Source: Pseudomonas umsongensis
Lineage (GTDB): Bacteria > Pseudomonadota > Gammaproteobacteria > Pseudomonadales > Pseudomonadaceae
Direction of reading: 5' to 3'
NCBI RefSeq assembly: GCF_002236105.1
Contig: NZ_NIWU01000004.1
Coordinates: forward strand, 124,001 to 188,000
DNA: 64,000 nt
In this document: piece after piece, positions 18,173 through 27,855 of the stretch
Layout of the letters: the number at the start of each line of letters is the position of its first letter
Numbering within the stretch: position 1 is the first letter of the stretch
The notes under the pieces: model-generated
The model's input: only the letters and a program-made list of their open reading frames with translations
Database searches by the model: none
Told to the model about the DNA's origin: nothing
Translations under genes and position numbers: made by a program

Positions 18173-18277
18173 TTGAAATCCCTCTGCATTTGCGCCATTA
18201 AATTGATGGCACGCCCGAAAGTGACGCTTTAGGCAAAGGTAATAGCAAAGGTCATGCCGTCCTACAGACATATACGA

Positions 18278-18303
18278 CAAAGGCCCCTATTGAGGGGCCT
18301 TTG
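18278..18303 (-). terminator. Terminator after purA
   Basis: CAAAGGCCCC and GGGGCCTTTG form a perfect 10-pair stem with a 6-base loop, 20 bases beyond the purA stop. The symmetric T/A flanks could also stop plus-strand transcription. Confidence 0.85.
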
Positions 18304-18323
18304 TGTTTTACATCAACAGCTTA

Positions 18324-19613
18324 TCAAGCGAACGGATGGCGCAGAACGATGGTTTCGTTGCGGTCCGGACCCGTCGAAATAATGTCGATCGGCGCGCCGA
18401 TCAGCTCTTCGACGCGTTTGATGTAAGCACGGGCGTTAGCTGGCAGCTCTTCCAGGGTTTTGGCACCCACGGTCGACTCGGTCCAGCCCGGCACCTCTTC
18501 GTACACAGGCTGCAGGCCCACGTAGCTGTCAGCATCAGTCGGGGCAACGGCGTTGCCTTGCGCATCTTTGTAGCCGACGCAGATGTTGATGGTTTCCAGA
18601 CCGTCGAGCACGTCCAGCTTGGTCAGGCAGATGCCCGAGATGCTGTTCACATCGATAGCGCGACGCAGGATAACAGCGTCGAACCAACCACAACGCCGAG
18701 CACGGCCGGTAGTCGCGCCGAACTCGTGACCTTGTTTAGCCAGGTGCGCACCGACTTCGTCGAACAACTCAGTCGGGAATGGACCCGAACCTACACGCGT
18801 GGTGTAAGCCTTGGTAATGCCCAGGATGTAGTCCAGGAACATAGGGCCAACACCCGAACCGGTAGCTACGCCGCCAGCGGTGGTGTTAGAGCTGGTCACG
18901 TACGGGTAGGTACCGTGGTCGATGTCCAGCAGGGAGCCTTGGGCGCCTTCGAACATGATGTCTTTGCCAGCGCGACGCAGGTCGTGCAACTCGGCAGTCA
19001 CGTCCAGCATCAGCGGCTTGAGCAGCTCCGCGTACTCTTTGCATTCGGCCAGGGTCTTGTCGAAGTCGATGGCCGGCTCTTTGTAGTAACCCACCAGCAT
19101 GAAGTTGTGGTATTCCACCAGTTCACGCAGTTTGTCTTCAAAACGCGGCATGTTGAGCAGATCGCCCACGCGCAGGCCACGGCGTGCAACCTTGTCTTCG
19201 TAAGCCGGGCCGATGCCGCGACCGGTGGTGCCGATCTTCAGCTCGCCACGGGCCTTTTCACGGGCCTGGTCCAACGCAACGTGGAAGGACAGGATCAGTG
19301 GGCAGGACGGGCTGATACGCAGGCGCTCGCGCACCGGTACGCCTTTTTCTTCCAGCTTGGTGATCTCGCGCAGCAGGGCGTCAGGTGCAACCACCACGCC
19401 GTTGCCGATCAGGCACTGCACGCCTTCGCGCAATACGCCCGAAGGGATCAGGTGCAAGACAGTTTTTTCACCGTCGATCACCAAGGTGTGACCGGCGTTG
19501 TGGCCACCCTGGTAGCGCACTACGGCGGCAGCATGTTCGGTCAGCAGATCAACGATCTTGCCTTTGCCCTCATCACCCCACTGGGTGCCCAGGACTACGA
19601 CATTCTTACCCAT
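18324..19613 (-). CDS. purA: Adenylosuccinate synthetase
   Basis: 429 residues. It catalyses GTP-dependent joining of IMP and aspartate, the first step from IMP to AMP. The conserved N-terminal loop MGKNVVVLGTQWGDEGKGKI contains the catalytic Asp and GTP-binding glycines; HNAGHT, SGVGPM and TTTGRARRCGWFDAV are further family signatures. The frame extends five codons upstream, but the ATG at 19613 is the conserved start. It follows hisZ by 54 bases at the end of the hflX-hflK-hflC-hisZ series. Confidence 0.97.
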   Translation of the reverse strand: MGKNVVVLGTQWGDEGKGKIVDLLTEHAAAVVRYQGGHNAGHTLVIDGEKTVLHLIPSGVLREGVQCLIGNGVVVAPDALLREITKLEEKGVPVRERLRISPSCPLILSFHVALDQAREKARGELKIGTTGRGIGPAYEDKVARRGLRVGDLLNMPRFEDKLRELVEYHNFMLVGYYKEPAIDFDKTLAECKEYAELLKPLMLDVTAELHDLRRAGKDIMFEGAQGSLLDIDHGTYPYVTSSNTTAGGVATGSGVGPMFLDYILGITKAYTTRVGSGPFPTELFDEVGAHLAKQGHEFGATTGRARRCGWFDAVILRRAIDVNSISGICLTKLDVLDGLETINICVGYKDAQGNAVAPTDADSYVGLQPVYEEVPGWTESTVGAKTLEELPANARAYIKRVEELIGAPIDIISTGPDRNETIVLRHPFA

Positions 19614-19667
19614 AACACTTGTCCTCATTCGCGCAAACTTGGTGCCGGCGGCAGCCGGCAGGAAAAC

Positions 19668-20855
19668 TCAAGAAGCCAGTGGCGATACTTGCCAAAGCCC
19701 GTTCTGCTGAATCAATTGCCGGTCGCAGTCCGCTTCACGGGCGGCGGCCAAAGGTTGCCCAGGCAATGCCTGGACAACACGCTGACCCTCACTGCGCAAC
19801 TGGCAAACCTGCTGCCAGAGTGCCGCATCCGTACTGTCAGGCATCCAGATACCGCCAGACGGTAGCTGGATCTCAGCACGCCCCAGGGTCACCAGGGTTT
19901 TCAAATCGGTAGAGAAGCCGGTTGCCGGACGAGCGCGACCGAAGTCGGCGCCGATGTCGTCGTAACGACCACCCTGGGCAATGGACTGGCCCACACCCGG
20001 CACGAACACGGCGAACACTACACCGGTGTGGTAGTGGTAACCGCGCAACTCGCCCAGGTCGAAGTACAGTGGCAACTGCGGGAAACGCACGGACAAACGC
20101 TCGGCGATTGCCAACAAGTCATCCAATGCCGCCAACACTGCAGCCGGGGCCTTGGCCAGACGCTCACGCGCAGCCGCCAGCACTTCACGGCCACCACACA
20201 AGTCGACCAGGGCGCGCAGCATGCCCGACAGGTCAGCCGGCAAGCCTTCGGTCAAGGTAATGACCTCATCGATGGCTTTGCGTTGCAACGCATCGAACAA
20301 CTGCTGCTCAACTTCACCGGACAGACCGGCGGCGCGGGCCAGGCCGCGGTAGATACCGACATGCCCCAGGTCCATGTGGACATCCGGTACATCAGCCAGT
20401 TGCAGCATGGCGAGCATCAGGCTGATGACTTCCACGTCGCTGCTCGGACTGGCATCGCCATACAACTCGGCGCCCAACTGGATCGGGCTGCGCGAGGACG
20501 ACAAGGCACGTGGCTGGGCATGCAGTACGCTACCGGCGTAGCACAGGCGACTTGGCCCTTCGTGTCGCAAGGTATGCGCATCGATGCGCGCCACTTGCGG
20601 CGTGATGTCGGCACGGAACCCCATCTGCCGGCCCGATTGCGGGTCGATGACCTTGAAGGTACGCAGATCCAGGTCCTGGCCCGCGCCGGTCAGCAGGGAC
20701 TCCAGGTACTCGATATGGGGAGTCACGACAAACTCGTAACCCCAGCTCTGGAACAGATCCAACACCTGGCGACGCGCTACTTCGATACGCGCCGCTTCCG
20801 GTGGCAGTACTTCTTCGATGCCATCTGGCAATAGCCAGCGGTCTACCGTTGCCAT
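19668..20855 (-). CDS. hisZ: ATP phosphoribosyltransferase regulatory subunit
   Basis: 395 residues related to histidyl-tRNA synthetase but lacking aminoacylation function in this family; HisZ forms a complex with short HisG to start histidine synthesis. The HisRS-like motifs are visible: motif 1 DLFQSWGYEFVVTPHIEYLE and motif 2 GFRADITPQVARIDAHTL. The C-terminus (last 40 residues) carries the degenerate anticodon-like region. A strong ribosome site (GGGGAAGG) precedes the ATG. Its presence predicts a short-form hisG elsewhere. Placement beside purA is typical of Pseudomonas. Confidence 0.95.
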   Translation of the reverse strand: MATVDRWLLPDGIEEVLPPEAARIEVARRQVLDLFQSWGYEFVVTPHIEYLESLLTGAGQDLDLRTFKVIDPQSGRQMGFRADITPQVARIDAHTLRHEGPSRLCYAGSVLHAQPRALSSSRSPIQLGAELYGDASPSSDVEVISLMLAMLQLADVPDVHMDLGHVGIYRGLARAAGLSGEVEQQLFDALQRKAIDEVITLTEGLPADLSGMLRALVDLCGGREVLAAARERLAKAPAAVLAALDDLLAIAERLSVRFPQLPLYFDLGELRGYHYHTGVVFAVFVPGVGQSIAQGGRYDDIGADFGRARPATGFSTDLKTLVTLGRAEIQLPSGGIWMPDSTDAALWQQVCQLRSEGQRVVQALPGQPLAAAREADCDRQLIQQNGLWQVSPLAS

Positions 20856-21056
20856 TACGCCTTCCCCTGTATCCGGGCGGCCAGCCTGCGGCCGAGCCTT
20901 GAGTGAAGCAGAAAATGATCAGCCCATGTTCATAAATCAGGCGCAGGAGCAACGAAGCGAAACGCCTGTTACCGGCTTCGCCAATCACTTTCCTCGAAAA
21001 ACCTGTCGAGCATTCAGCTCGGGCACCTGCACAAAACAGCATTCAAACATGCAGAC

Positions 21057-21082
21057 GCAAAAAAGCCGGGAATTTCCCGGCT
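21057..21082 (-). terminator. Terminator after hflC
   Basis: On the minus strand AGCCGGG-AAATT-CCCGGCT is followed by TTTTTT, 85 bases beyond the hflC stop. It separates the hfl genes from hisZ-purA. The rest of the 311-base gap 20856-21166 presumably holds the hisZ promoter; I see no gene in it, and none of the frames encodes a DUF2065-like small protein. Confidence 0.92.
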
Positions 21083-21166
21083 GCCGCATCATACACACGT
21101 TTTCCCAAAGGATCACCCCGCCAGAGGTATTAGCCGCCCGGCGGGATGAATCAGGTCAACGTTGTA

Positions 21167-22036
21167 TCAAGGCTTGGCTTTTTCCAGGTAATGGAAGAAG
21201 TCACTGCTTGGGTCCAGGACCATGACGTCGGATTTGTTCGCGAAGCTTTCACGGTAGGCACGCAGGCTACGGTAGAACGCGTAGAACTCCTGATCCTGAC
21301 CGTAGGCCTTGGAGTAGATCGAAGCGGCCTCAGCATCACCATCACCGCGAATCTCTTCGGATTCACGATAGGCTTCAGCCAACAGCACGCGACGTTGACG
21401 ATCGGCGTCGGCACGGATGCCTTCAGCCAGCTCGTTACCCTTGGCGCGATGCTCGCGAGCTTCACGTTCACGCTCGGTGCTCATACGTTCGAACACGCTG
21501 CGGTTCACTTCCTTCGGCAAGTCGATGGTCTTGACCCGAACATCGACAACCTCGATGCCCAGCTCCTTTTCAGCCATCTTGTTCAGCGAAGCGGTGATAT
21601 CCGCCATCAGCGCATCACGCTCACCGGACACGACTTCGTGCAAGGTGCGCTTACCGAACTGGTCACGCAGGCCCGATTCGAGACGACGGGACAGACGCTC
21701 GTCGGCAATCTGCTTCAGACCGGAAGTCGCGGTGTAGAAACGCTCGGCGTCCTTCACCCGCCACTTGGCGAACGCATCGACCATCACGGCCTTCTTTTCC
21801 AGCGTCAGGAAGCGTTGCGTCGGTGCATCCAGCGTCATCAGGCGAGCATCAAATTTACGCACCTGGTTAACGTAAGGCACCTTCACATGCAGGCCTGGCT
21901 GAACATCGGCCTGGACCACGCGACCGAACTGCAGCAACACCGCACGCTCGGTCTGAGCCACGATGTAGAAGCAGTTCCAGGCTGCGATCGCCACGGCGAC
22001 GCCGACAATAAGGGCGATCAGCGATTTATTGCTCAT
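21167..22036 (-). CDS. hflC: FtsH protease modulator HflC
   Basis: 289 residues: an N-terminal membrane anchor (IALIVGVAVAIAAWNCFYIV, residues 6-25) followed by an SPFH/band-7 domain on the periplasmic side. The stretch ERMSTEREREAREHRAKGNE and the C-terminal helix are typical of HflC. Together with HflK it forms the large cage that surrounds and regulates FtsH. Its ATG overlaps the last base of hflK (TGATG), so the two are co-translated. Confidence 0.97.
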   Translation of the reverse strand: MSNKSLIALIVGVAVAIAAWNCFYIVAQTERAVLLQFGRVVQADVQPGLHVKVPYVNQVRKFDARLMTLDAPTQRFLTLEKKAVMVDAFAKWRVKDAERFYTATSGLKQIADERLSRRLESGLRDQFGKRTLHEVVSGERDALMADITASLNKMAEKELGIEVVDVRVKTIDLPKEVNRSVFERMSTEREREAREHRAKGNELAEGIRADADRQRRVLLAEAYRESEEIRGDGDAEAASIYSKAYGQDQEFYAFYRSLRAYRESFANKSDVMVLDPSSDFFHYLEKAKP

Positions 22037-23208
22037 CAGCGACTCTCCCTGGTACGTGCTTGCTGTTGCTGCAGATCAGCTGCCGCACGCGCATTCGCTT
22101 CATTGCTGGTGGCTGCCGCGCCGGTCACCTGGGTGCTGGTGCTGCGACCACTTTCGACCATTTTGTCCAGCGGCAGGTACAGCAGGTTGCTCTGGCCATT
22201 CTTGTTACCGGTCACGAGAACCTTGCTGGTATTACTGAAGACTTCCTGCATGGTGTCCAGGTACAGACGCTGGCGGGTGACTTCAGGTGCCTTGCGGTAC
22301 TCGGCGACCAGCTTGGTGAAGCGATCGGCCTCACCCTTGGCACGCGAGACGGTTTCGTCACGGTAGCCATTGGCATCTTCAAGGATGCGCTGGGCCTGAC
22401 CACGAGCTTCCGGCACGACGCCGTTGGCATAGGTTTCAGCCTGGTTGCGCGAACGCTGCTCGTCTTCACGGGCGCGGATCACGTCATCGAAGGCTTCCTG
22501 TACTTCGCGCGGTGCCGCTGCACTCTGTACGTTCACCTGGGTAACGGTGATACCGGTGCGATAGGTATCCATGAAGCGTTGCAGGCGCTCCTTGATCTCG
22601 CTGGCCATCAATTCACGACCTTCGGTCAACACCTGGTCCATCGCGGTGGAACCCACCACATGGCGCAGGGCGCTGTCGGTCGCGTGCTGCAGGCTGATTT
22701 CCGGCTGATCGACGCTCAGCACGAAGTCCTGCAGGTTGCTGATCTTGTACTGCACGGTCAGCGGCACTTCGACGATGTTTTCGTCTTCAGTCAGCATTTG
22801 ACCTTGCTTGGTGTACGCACGCTCACGCGTGACGTTTTCCATGTACTTCTTGTCGATCGGCGGGAAGTAGATATTCAGGCCGGGGCCGACGGTTTCGTAG
22901 TACTTGCCGAAGCGCAGCACCACGGCTTGCTCCTGCTCGTCGACGACATAGACCGCGCTGTACAGCCAAACGGCTGCCAATACGACCAGGCCGATGCCCA
23001 GCAGGCCGCCGAAGCCGCCGCTCTTGCCCGAACCACCACCATCATCCCCGCGTTTCTTGCCACCACCGAACAACCCATTCAGGCTTTCCTGCAGCTTTCG
23101 GAAGGCCTCGTCGAGATCCGGCGGCCCCTTGCGGTCGCCGTTATTACGACGCTTGCCACCCCAAGGATCCTGATTATTCGAGTTGCCACCCGGCTCATTC
23201 CAAGCCAT
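22036..23208 (-). CDS. hflK: FtsH protease modulator HflK
   Basis: 390 residues from the ATG at 23208 (MAWNEPGGNSNNQDPWGGKR); the open frame starts 12 codons earlier without a conserved sequence. A Gly- and charge-rich cytoplasmic N-terminal region (residues 1-70) precedes one membrane segment (LLGIGLVVLAAVWLYSAVYV, about 73-92) and the SPFH domain. The C-terminal region is Ala/Gln-rich. It forms the FtsH-regulating complex with HflC. Confidence 0.97.
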   Translation of the reverse strand: MAWNEPGGNSNNQDPWGGKRRNNGDRKGPPDLDEAFRKLQESLNGLFGGGKKRGDDGGGSGKSGGFGGLLGIGLVVLAAVWLYSAVYVVDEQEQAVVLRFGKYYETVGPGLNIYFPPIDKKYMENVTRERAYTKQGQMLTEDENIVEVPLTVQYKISNLQDFVLSVDQPEISLQHATDSALRHVVGSTAMDQVLTEGRELMASEIKERLQRFMDTYRTGITVTQVNVQSAAAPREVQEAFDDVIRAREDEQRSRNQAETYANGVVPEARGQAQRILEDANGYRDETVSRAKGEADRFTKLVAEYRKAPEVTRQRLYLDTMQEVFSNTSKVLVTGNKNGQSNLLYLPLDKMVESGRSTSTQVTGAAATSNEANARAAADLQQQQARTRESR

Positions 23209-23304
23209 AGCGCTCTCCATCTGATAAAGCAAAGACGCACCCACGGCGCGCCGACCAATGCTACAGAATGCCTGTCACCACGGCACAACCGCTTTCTCAG
23301 GCTT

Positions 23305-24606
23305 TTATTGCAAAGTGTGTTGCTCGATGAATTCCACCGGTTGCAAACCTTCGCGGCTCACCAGCCGATTCAACTCGGCGCGTGGCAAACGAACGGCCAG
23401 CAAACTGATGCCTTCGTCGTCATGTTCTTCCTTCTGTACCGCCCCGAGTTCGAAGAACTGCGCACGCAGTCGAGCAAATCGGTTGGGCAAGCGCAAGGTG
23501 CCAACAAACAAATCATCCCCAAGCAGCTCGGCCACGGCCTGCCTGAGCAGGTCCAGACCTGTACCGTCCTTGGCCGACAACCAGACCCGCTGCGGCTTGC
23601 CATCGGCATCGCGCTGGATCTGCGGCTCCACGCCCTCGAGCAAATCGAGTTTGTTATAGACCTCCAGGATCGGCAAGTCTTGAGCCCCGATCTCCCCAAG
23701 CACCACCATGACCTGTTCAATCTGGGCCATGCGCTCGGGTTCATGGGAGTCGATCACATGCAGCAGCAGATCGGAATTGCTCGACTCTTCGAGCGTAGCC
23801 CGAAATGCCTCGACCAGCTTGTGCGGCAGGTGACGAATGAAACCCACGGTGTCGGCCAGCACGATCGGCCCGAGGTCATCGAGTTCGAGTCGGCGCAAGG
23901 TCGGGTCGAGGGTGGCGAAGAGTTGGTCGGCGGCGAAAACTTCGGAATCGGTCACCGAGTTGAACAACGTCGACTTGCCGGCGTTGGTGTAGCCCACCAG
24001 TGAAACCGTCGGTATGTCAGCCCGTTTGCGGCCACGACGCGACTGCTCGCGCTGGCTGCGGACCTTTTCCAGGCGCCCCTTGATCTGCCGCAGGCGAACC
24101 CGCAACAGACGCCGGTCGGTTTCCAGCTGGGTTTCACCCGGACCGCGCAAGCCGATACCACCCTTCTGCCGCTCAAGGTGAGTCCAGCCGCGAACCAGCC
24201 GCGTACTCATGTATTCAAGCTGGGCCAGTTCAACCTGGAGCTTGCCTTCATGGGTGCGGGCGCGTTGGGCGAAGATATCGAGAATCAGACCCGTACGGTC
24301 GATCACGCGACACTCGAAAGCGCGTTCGAGGTTACGTTCCTGACTGGGCGTGAGGGTGTGATTGAAAATCACCAGATCTACCTGCTCGGCTTTGACCAGG
24401 TCGCGTAATTCCTCGACCTTGCCACTGCCAATCAGGTATTTGGCGGATGGCCGATGACGCGGCACGTTGAAAAACGCGACGGTCTCGGCGCCAGCCGAAA
24501 TTGCCAACTCCTGAAACTCCTGCGGATCTTCGCGCGCCTCAGGGTCCTGTCCATCCAAGTGAACGAGAATGGCCCGTTCACCACCACCGTGGCGCTCAAA
24601 GAACAA
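23305..24606 (-). CDS. hflX: Ribosome-associated GTPase HflX
   Basis: 433 residues from a TTG at 24606, supported by AGGAG six bases upstream and by the conserved opening MFFERHGGGERAILVHLDGQ. The N-terminal HflX domain and linking helices (GGIGLRGPGETQLETDRRLL) lead to a GTPase domain with G1 VGYTNAGKSTLFN, G3 DTVGFIRHLP and G4 NKLD. HflX splits stalled 70S ribosomes under stress. The start lies 12 bases after hfq, so the two are probably one transcript. Confidence 0.96.
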   Translation of the reverse strand: MFFERHGGGERAILVHLDGQDPEAREDPQEFQELAISAGAETVAFFNVPRHRPSAKYLIGSGKVEELRDLVKAEQVDLVIFNHTLTPSQERNLERAFECRVIDRTGLILDIFAQRARTHEGKLQVELAQLEYMSTRLVRGWTHLERQKGGIGLRGPGETQLETDRRLLRVRLRQIKGRLEKVRSQREQSRRGRKRADIPTVSLVGYTNAGKSTLFNSVTDSEVFAADQLFATLDPTLRRLELDDLGPIVLADTVGFIRHLPHKLVEAFRATLEESSNSDLLLHVIDSHEPERMAQIEQVMVVLGEIGAQDLPILEVYNKLDLLEGVEPQIQRDADGKPQRVWLSAKDGTGLDLLRQAVAELLGDDLFVGTLRLPNRFARLRAQFFELGAVQKEEHDDEGISLLAVRLPRAELNRLVSREGLQPVEFIEQHTLQ

Positions 24607-24618
24607 AGGAGACTCCTA

Positions 24619-24879
24619 TCAGGCGTTACCTGGCTCAGCATCACCTGCTTCGGATTCGGTTGCGCTAGGCAGACGAATTGGACGAACCGGCACTACTGTA
24701 GAGATAGCGTGTTTGTAGACCATTTGGCTGACGGTGTTTTTCAGCAGGATAACGAATTGGTCGAAAGACTCGATCGTACCTTGCAGTTTAATCCCGTTGA
24801 CCAGGTAGATGGACACCCCAACTTTCTCTTTACGTAAAGTATTCAAGTAAGGGTCTTGTAGCGAATGCCCTTTTGACAT
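24619..24879 (-). CDS. hfq: RNA chaperone Hfq
   Basis: 86 residues from MSKGHSLQDPYLNTLRKEKV; three extra codons upstream are ignored. Sm1 (VSIYLVNGIKLQGTIESFDQ) and Sm2 (VYKHAISTVVP) are intact, and the C-terminal tail is short and acidic (ATESEAGDAEPGNA), as in Pseudomonas. The hexamer binds small RNAs and A-rich mRNA sites; in Pseudomonas it acts with Crc in catabolite repression. It sits between miaA (94 bases) and hflX (12 bases), the classical order. Confidence 0.98.
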   Translation of the reverse strand: MSKGHSLQDPYLNTLRKEKVGVSIYLVNGIKLQGTIESFDQFVILLKNTVSQMVYKHAISTVVPVRPIRLPSATESEAGDAEPGNA

Positions 24880-24973
24880 GTGCCGCACTCCTTTAAGGAT
24901 TCAATATAAAAAAATAGGTAATCAGATGGCTTTGGCCGCCCCACCCCCAAGGATAGACGGCAATTGCAAGGAC

Positions 24974-25945
24974 TCAGCTCAATATGGAGATGGTCCCCAG
25001 GTATTTCAAGGCGCGCGGCAGATTGTCGCAATCGAGACTGTCCAGCCAGTGTAAATCAGCCCAACTGCGAAGCCAGGTGAACTGGCGCTTCGCCAATTGG
25101 CGCGTGGCAATGATTCCACGCTCCTGCATCTCGGCTGACGTCAGCTTGCCATCCAGGTAATCCCAGACTTGGCGGTAGCCCACCGCACGTATAGACGGCA
25201 ACCCTGTATGCAGGTCACTTCTATTACGCAGGGCTAGGACCTCGTCGATGAATCCCTGTTCCAACATTAAGGTGAATCTTTGTTTAATTCGGTCGTGCAA
25301 TACCTGGCGATTCGCCGGAGCAATGGCCAAGTTCGCGACAGTATAGGGCAATTGTTGCCGTCCCGAAGCGGCTGCTTCAGTACTTTGCGCAGATTGTCGC
25401 AAGCGAAGCGCAGTCATGCTCTGACCGCTGACACGGTAAACTTCCAACGCTCGACTCAAACGCTGCGGATCGTTCGGATGAATACGTGCCGCGGAAACCG
25501 GGTCAATAACCGCCAATTGCTCGTGCAGTGCCTGCCAGCCAAGGCGTGCAGCCTCTTCCTCGATCTGCGCACGGACCTCCGGGTCGGCGGCCGGCATATC
25601 CGCAAGCCCTTCAACCAAAGCCTTGTAATAGAGCATTGTGCCGCCGACCAGCAGCGGAATTTTTCCCCGCGCGGTGATCTCGGCCATGGCTTGCAGGGCA
25701 TCGCGACGGAAATCTGCCGCCGAGTAGGCCTCGGCCGGGTCGAGAATATCGATCAAACGGTGCGGGAACTCTGCCAACAGCTCTTTTGATGGCTTGGCGG
25801 TACCAATGTCCATGCCGCGGTAGACCAGCGCCGAATCGACACTGATCAGCTCGCAGGGCAGCACTTTGGTGAGCTCGATGGCCAGGTCGGTCTTGCCGGC
25901 GGCGGTCGGGCCCATCAGGAAAATCGCAGGGGGGAACTGGTTCAT
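24974..25945 (-). CDS. miaA: tRNA dimethylallyltransferase
   Basis: 323 residues. It transfers a dimethylallyl group to N6 of A37 in tRNAs that read UNN codons, the first step to ms2i6A. The P-loop GPTAAGKTDLAIEL and the motif DSALVYRGMDIGTAKPS are present, as is the catalytic-channel sequence and the late motif QRFTLMLEQGFIDEV. The ATG at 25945 (MNQFPPAIFLMGPTAAGK) shares one base with the mutL stop, so the two are coupled. Confidence 0.97.
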   Translation of the reverse strand: MNQFPPAIFLMGPTAAGKTDLAIELTKVLPCELISVDSALVYRGMDIGTAKPSKELLAEFPHRLIDILDPAEAYSAADFRRDALQAMAEITARGKIPLLVGGTMLYYKALVEGLADMPAADPEVRAQIEEEAARLGWQALHEQLAVIDPVSAARIHPNDPQRLSRALEVYRVSGQSMTALRLRQSAQSTEAAASGRQQLPYTVANLAIAPANRQVLHDRIKQRFTLMLEQGFIDEVLALRNRSDLHTGLPSIRAVGYRQVWDYLDGKLTSAEMQERGIIATRQLAKRQFTWLRSWADLHWLDSLDCDNLPRALKYLGTISILS

Positions 25946-27855
25946 CAACGACCGCGCAAGAACAGTTTGTCCAGATCGTCCAGGCCCAGCTGGGTCCAGG
26001 TCGGTCGGCCATGGTTGCATTGACCGCTGCGCTCGGTGTTTTCCATGTCGCGCAGCAGACCGTTCATTTCCGGCAGGGCCAGGCGCCGATTGGCCCGGAC
26101 CGCGCCATGGCAGGCCATGGTGCCGAGCAATTCGTTGAGGTGCGCCTGAATCCGGTCGCTGGTGCCATATTCCATCAAGTCGGCTAACACGTCACCCACC
26201 AGTCGATTGGCCTCAGCCTGTTTGAGCAAGGCTGGTATCTGCCGAATGGCCAGGGTTTCCGGGCCGAGGCGCTGCAGTTCGAAGCCCAGGCGCTGGAACC
26301 AGGCAACATGCTCTTCGGCGCAATCGGCTTCACGTTGACTGAGTGCCAGGGTTTCGGGCACCAGCAGCGGTTGCCCGCTCAAGCCTTCGCTGGCCATGGC
26401 GACTTTCAGGCGTTCGTACATGATCCGCTCATGAGCGGCATGCATGTCTACCAGCACCAGCCCCTGGGCGTTTTCCGAAAGGATGTAGATGCCTTTGAGC
26501 TGCGCCAGCGCGTAGCCCAGCGGCGGAATGTCGTCCTGACCAGCTGGCAGCGCTACCGCATTGGCCTCGGGCAACGGCGCGAAGAATTCGCGATAGGCGG
26601 CCTGTGCTTCTGCAACCGGAACAGCTGACTGGGGACGCGGGGTGTATTGATATTGATATCCAGCCCCTGCCCCCGAACCGGCGGGCGCATTGAACGAAGG
26701 CTGTGCCTGAGGCTGTTCCAGCAGCGCATTGGCGGCCAGGCGCATCTCACCCTGCGGGCCGAACTCACCGGCCTCGAGGCCGGTAGGCCGCACTGCGGCT
26801 GTCGCAACCGGTGCTGCCAGATGATCGTCCGGCCGCACATCGCCCAAGGCACGGTGCAGGGTGCCATAGAGAAAATCGTGAACCATGCGCCCTTCACGGA
26901 AGCGCACTTCGTGCTTGGTGGGGTGCACGTTGACATCGACGCCCGTCGGGTCGACCTCGAAGAACAGCACGAACGTCGGATGCCGGCCGTTGAACAATAC
27001 GTCGCGATAAGCCTGGCGCACGGCGTGTGCCACCAGCTTGTCGCGCACGGCACGACCATTGACAAAGAAATACTGTAAGTCCGCCTGGCTGCGGTTGAAG
27101 GTCGGCAACCCTACCCAGCCCCACAGATGCAGGCCATTGCGCTCGATTTCGATCGGTAGCGCCTGCTCCAGGAAACCGGGTCCGCAAATGGCCGCCACGC
27201 GCCGGGCGCGAGCTGCATCGTCGCGGGCTTCGTGCAGGCTGAGGATGGTCTTGCCGTTATGACGCAGATGAAAGGCCACGTCGAACCGCGCCAGGGCCAG
27301 GCGCCTGATGACTTCCTGCAGGTGATCGAATTCGGTTTTTTCGGTCTTGAGAAACTTGCGGCGTGCTGGAGTATTAAAGAACAGGTCACGCACCTCGACC
27401 GAGGTACCCACCGGATGAGCCGCAGGCTGCACCCGCGGCGCCATGTCACGGCCCTCGGTCTCGACTTGCCAGGCCTGCTCGGCATCGCGGGTGCGCGACG
27501 TCAGGGTCAGGCGCGCAACCGAACTGATCGATGCCAATGCCTCACCGCGAAAGCCCAGGCTCATGACCTGTTCAAGATCTTCCAGGTTGCGGATCTTGCT
27601 GGTGGCGTGTCGCGCCAGGGCCAGCGGCAGGTCATCGGCGGAAATGCCGCTGCCATCGTCGCGCACCCGGAGCAACTTGACGCCACCCTGCTCCACGTCG
27701 ACATCGATGCGCTTGGCGCCGGAGTCGAGGCTGTTTTCCAGCAACTCCTTGATCACCGAAGCCGGCCGTTCAACCACTTCGCCAGCGGCGATCTGGTTCG
27801 CCAACCGTGGGCTGAGCAGCTCGATGCGAGCGCTGTTGTTCACGACTTCGTTCAT
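25945..27855 (-). CDS. mutL: DNA mismatch repair protein MutL
   Basis: 636 residues. The GHKL ATPase N-terminus has all motifs (ELLENSLDSGA, RDDGSGI, GFRGEALASISSV) and the linker spans about residues 335-440. The C-terminal domain carries DMHAAHERIMYE, the endonuclease metal-binding motif found in MutL of bacteria without MutH, as in Pseudomonas. Nicking of the new strand is therefore expected to be intrinsic. It overlaps amiB upstream by four bases and miaA by one base. Confidence 0.97.
   Translation of the reverse strand: MNEVVNNSARIELLSPRLANQIAAGEVVERPASVIKELLENSLDSGAKRIDVDVEQGGVKLLRVRDDGSGISADDLPLALARHATSKIRNLEDLEQVMSLGFRGEALASISSVARLTLTSRTRDAEQAWQVETEGRDMAPRVQPAAHPVGTSVEVRDLFFNTPARRKFLKTEKTEFDHLQEVIRRLALARFDVAFHLRHNGKTILSLHEARDDAARARRVAAICGPGFLEQALPIEIERNGLHLWGWVGLPTFNRSQADLQYFFVNGRAVRDKLVAHAVRQAYRDVLFNGRHPTFVLFFEVDPTGVDVNVHPTKHEVRFREGRMVHDFLYGTLHRALGDVRPDDHLAAPVATAAVRPTGLEAGEFGPQGEMRLAANALLEQPQAQPSFNAPAGSGAGAGYQYQYTPRPQSAVPVAEAQAAYREFFAPLPEANAVALPAGQDDIPPLGYALAQLKGIYILSENAQGLVLVDMHAAHERIMYERLKVAMASEGLSGQPLLVPETLALSQREADCAEEHVAWFQRLGFELQRLGPETLAIRQIPALLKQAEANRLVGDVLADLMEYGTSDRIQAHLNELLGTMACHGAVRANRRLALPEMNGLLRDMENTERSGQCNHGRPTWTQLGLDDLDKLFLRGR

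Noticed and set aside
22060..24003. 647-codon plus-strand ORF spanning hflK and hflX
   Set aside because: It runs across two well-identified genes on the opposite strand and has no family resemblance.
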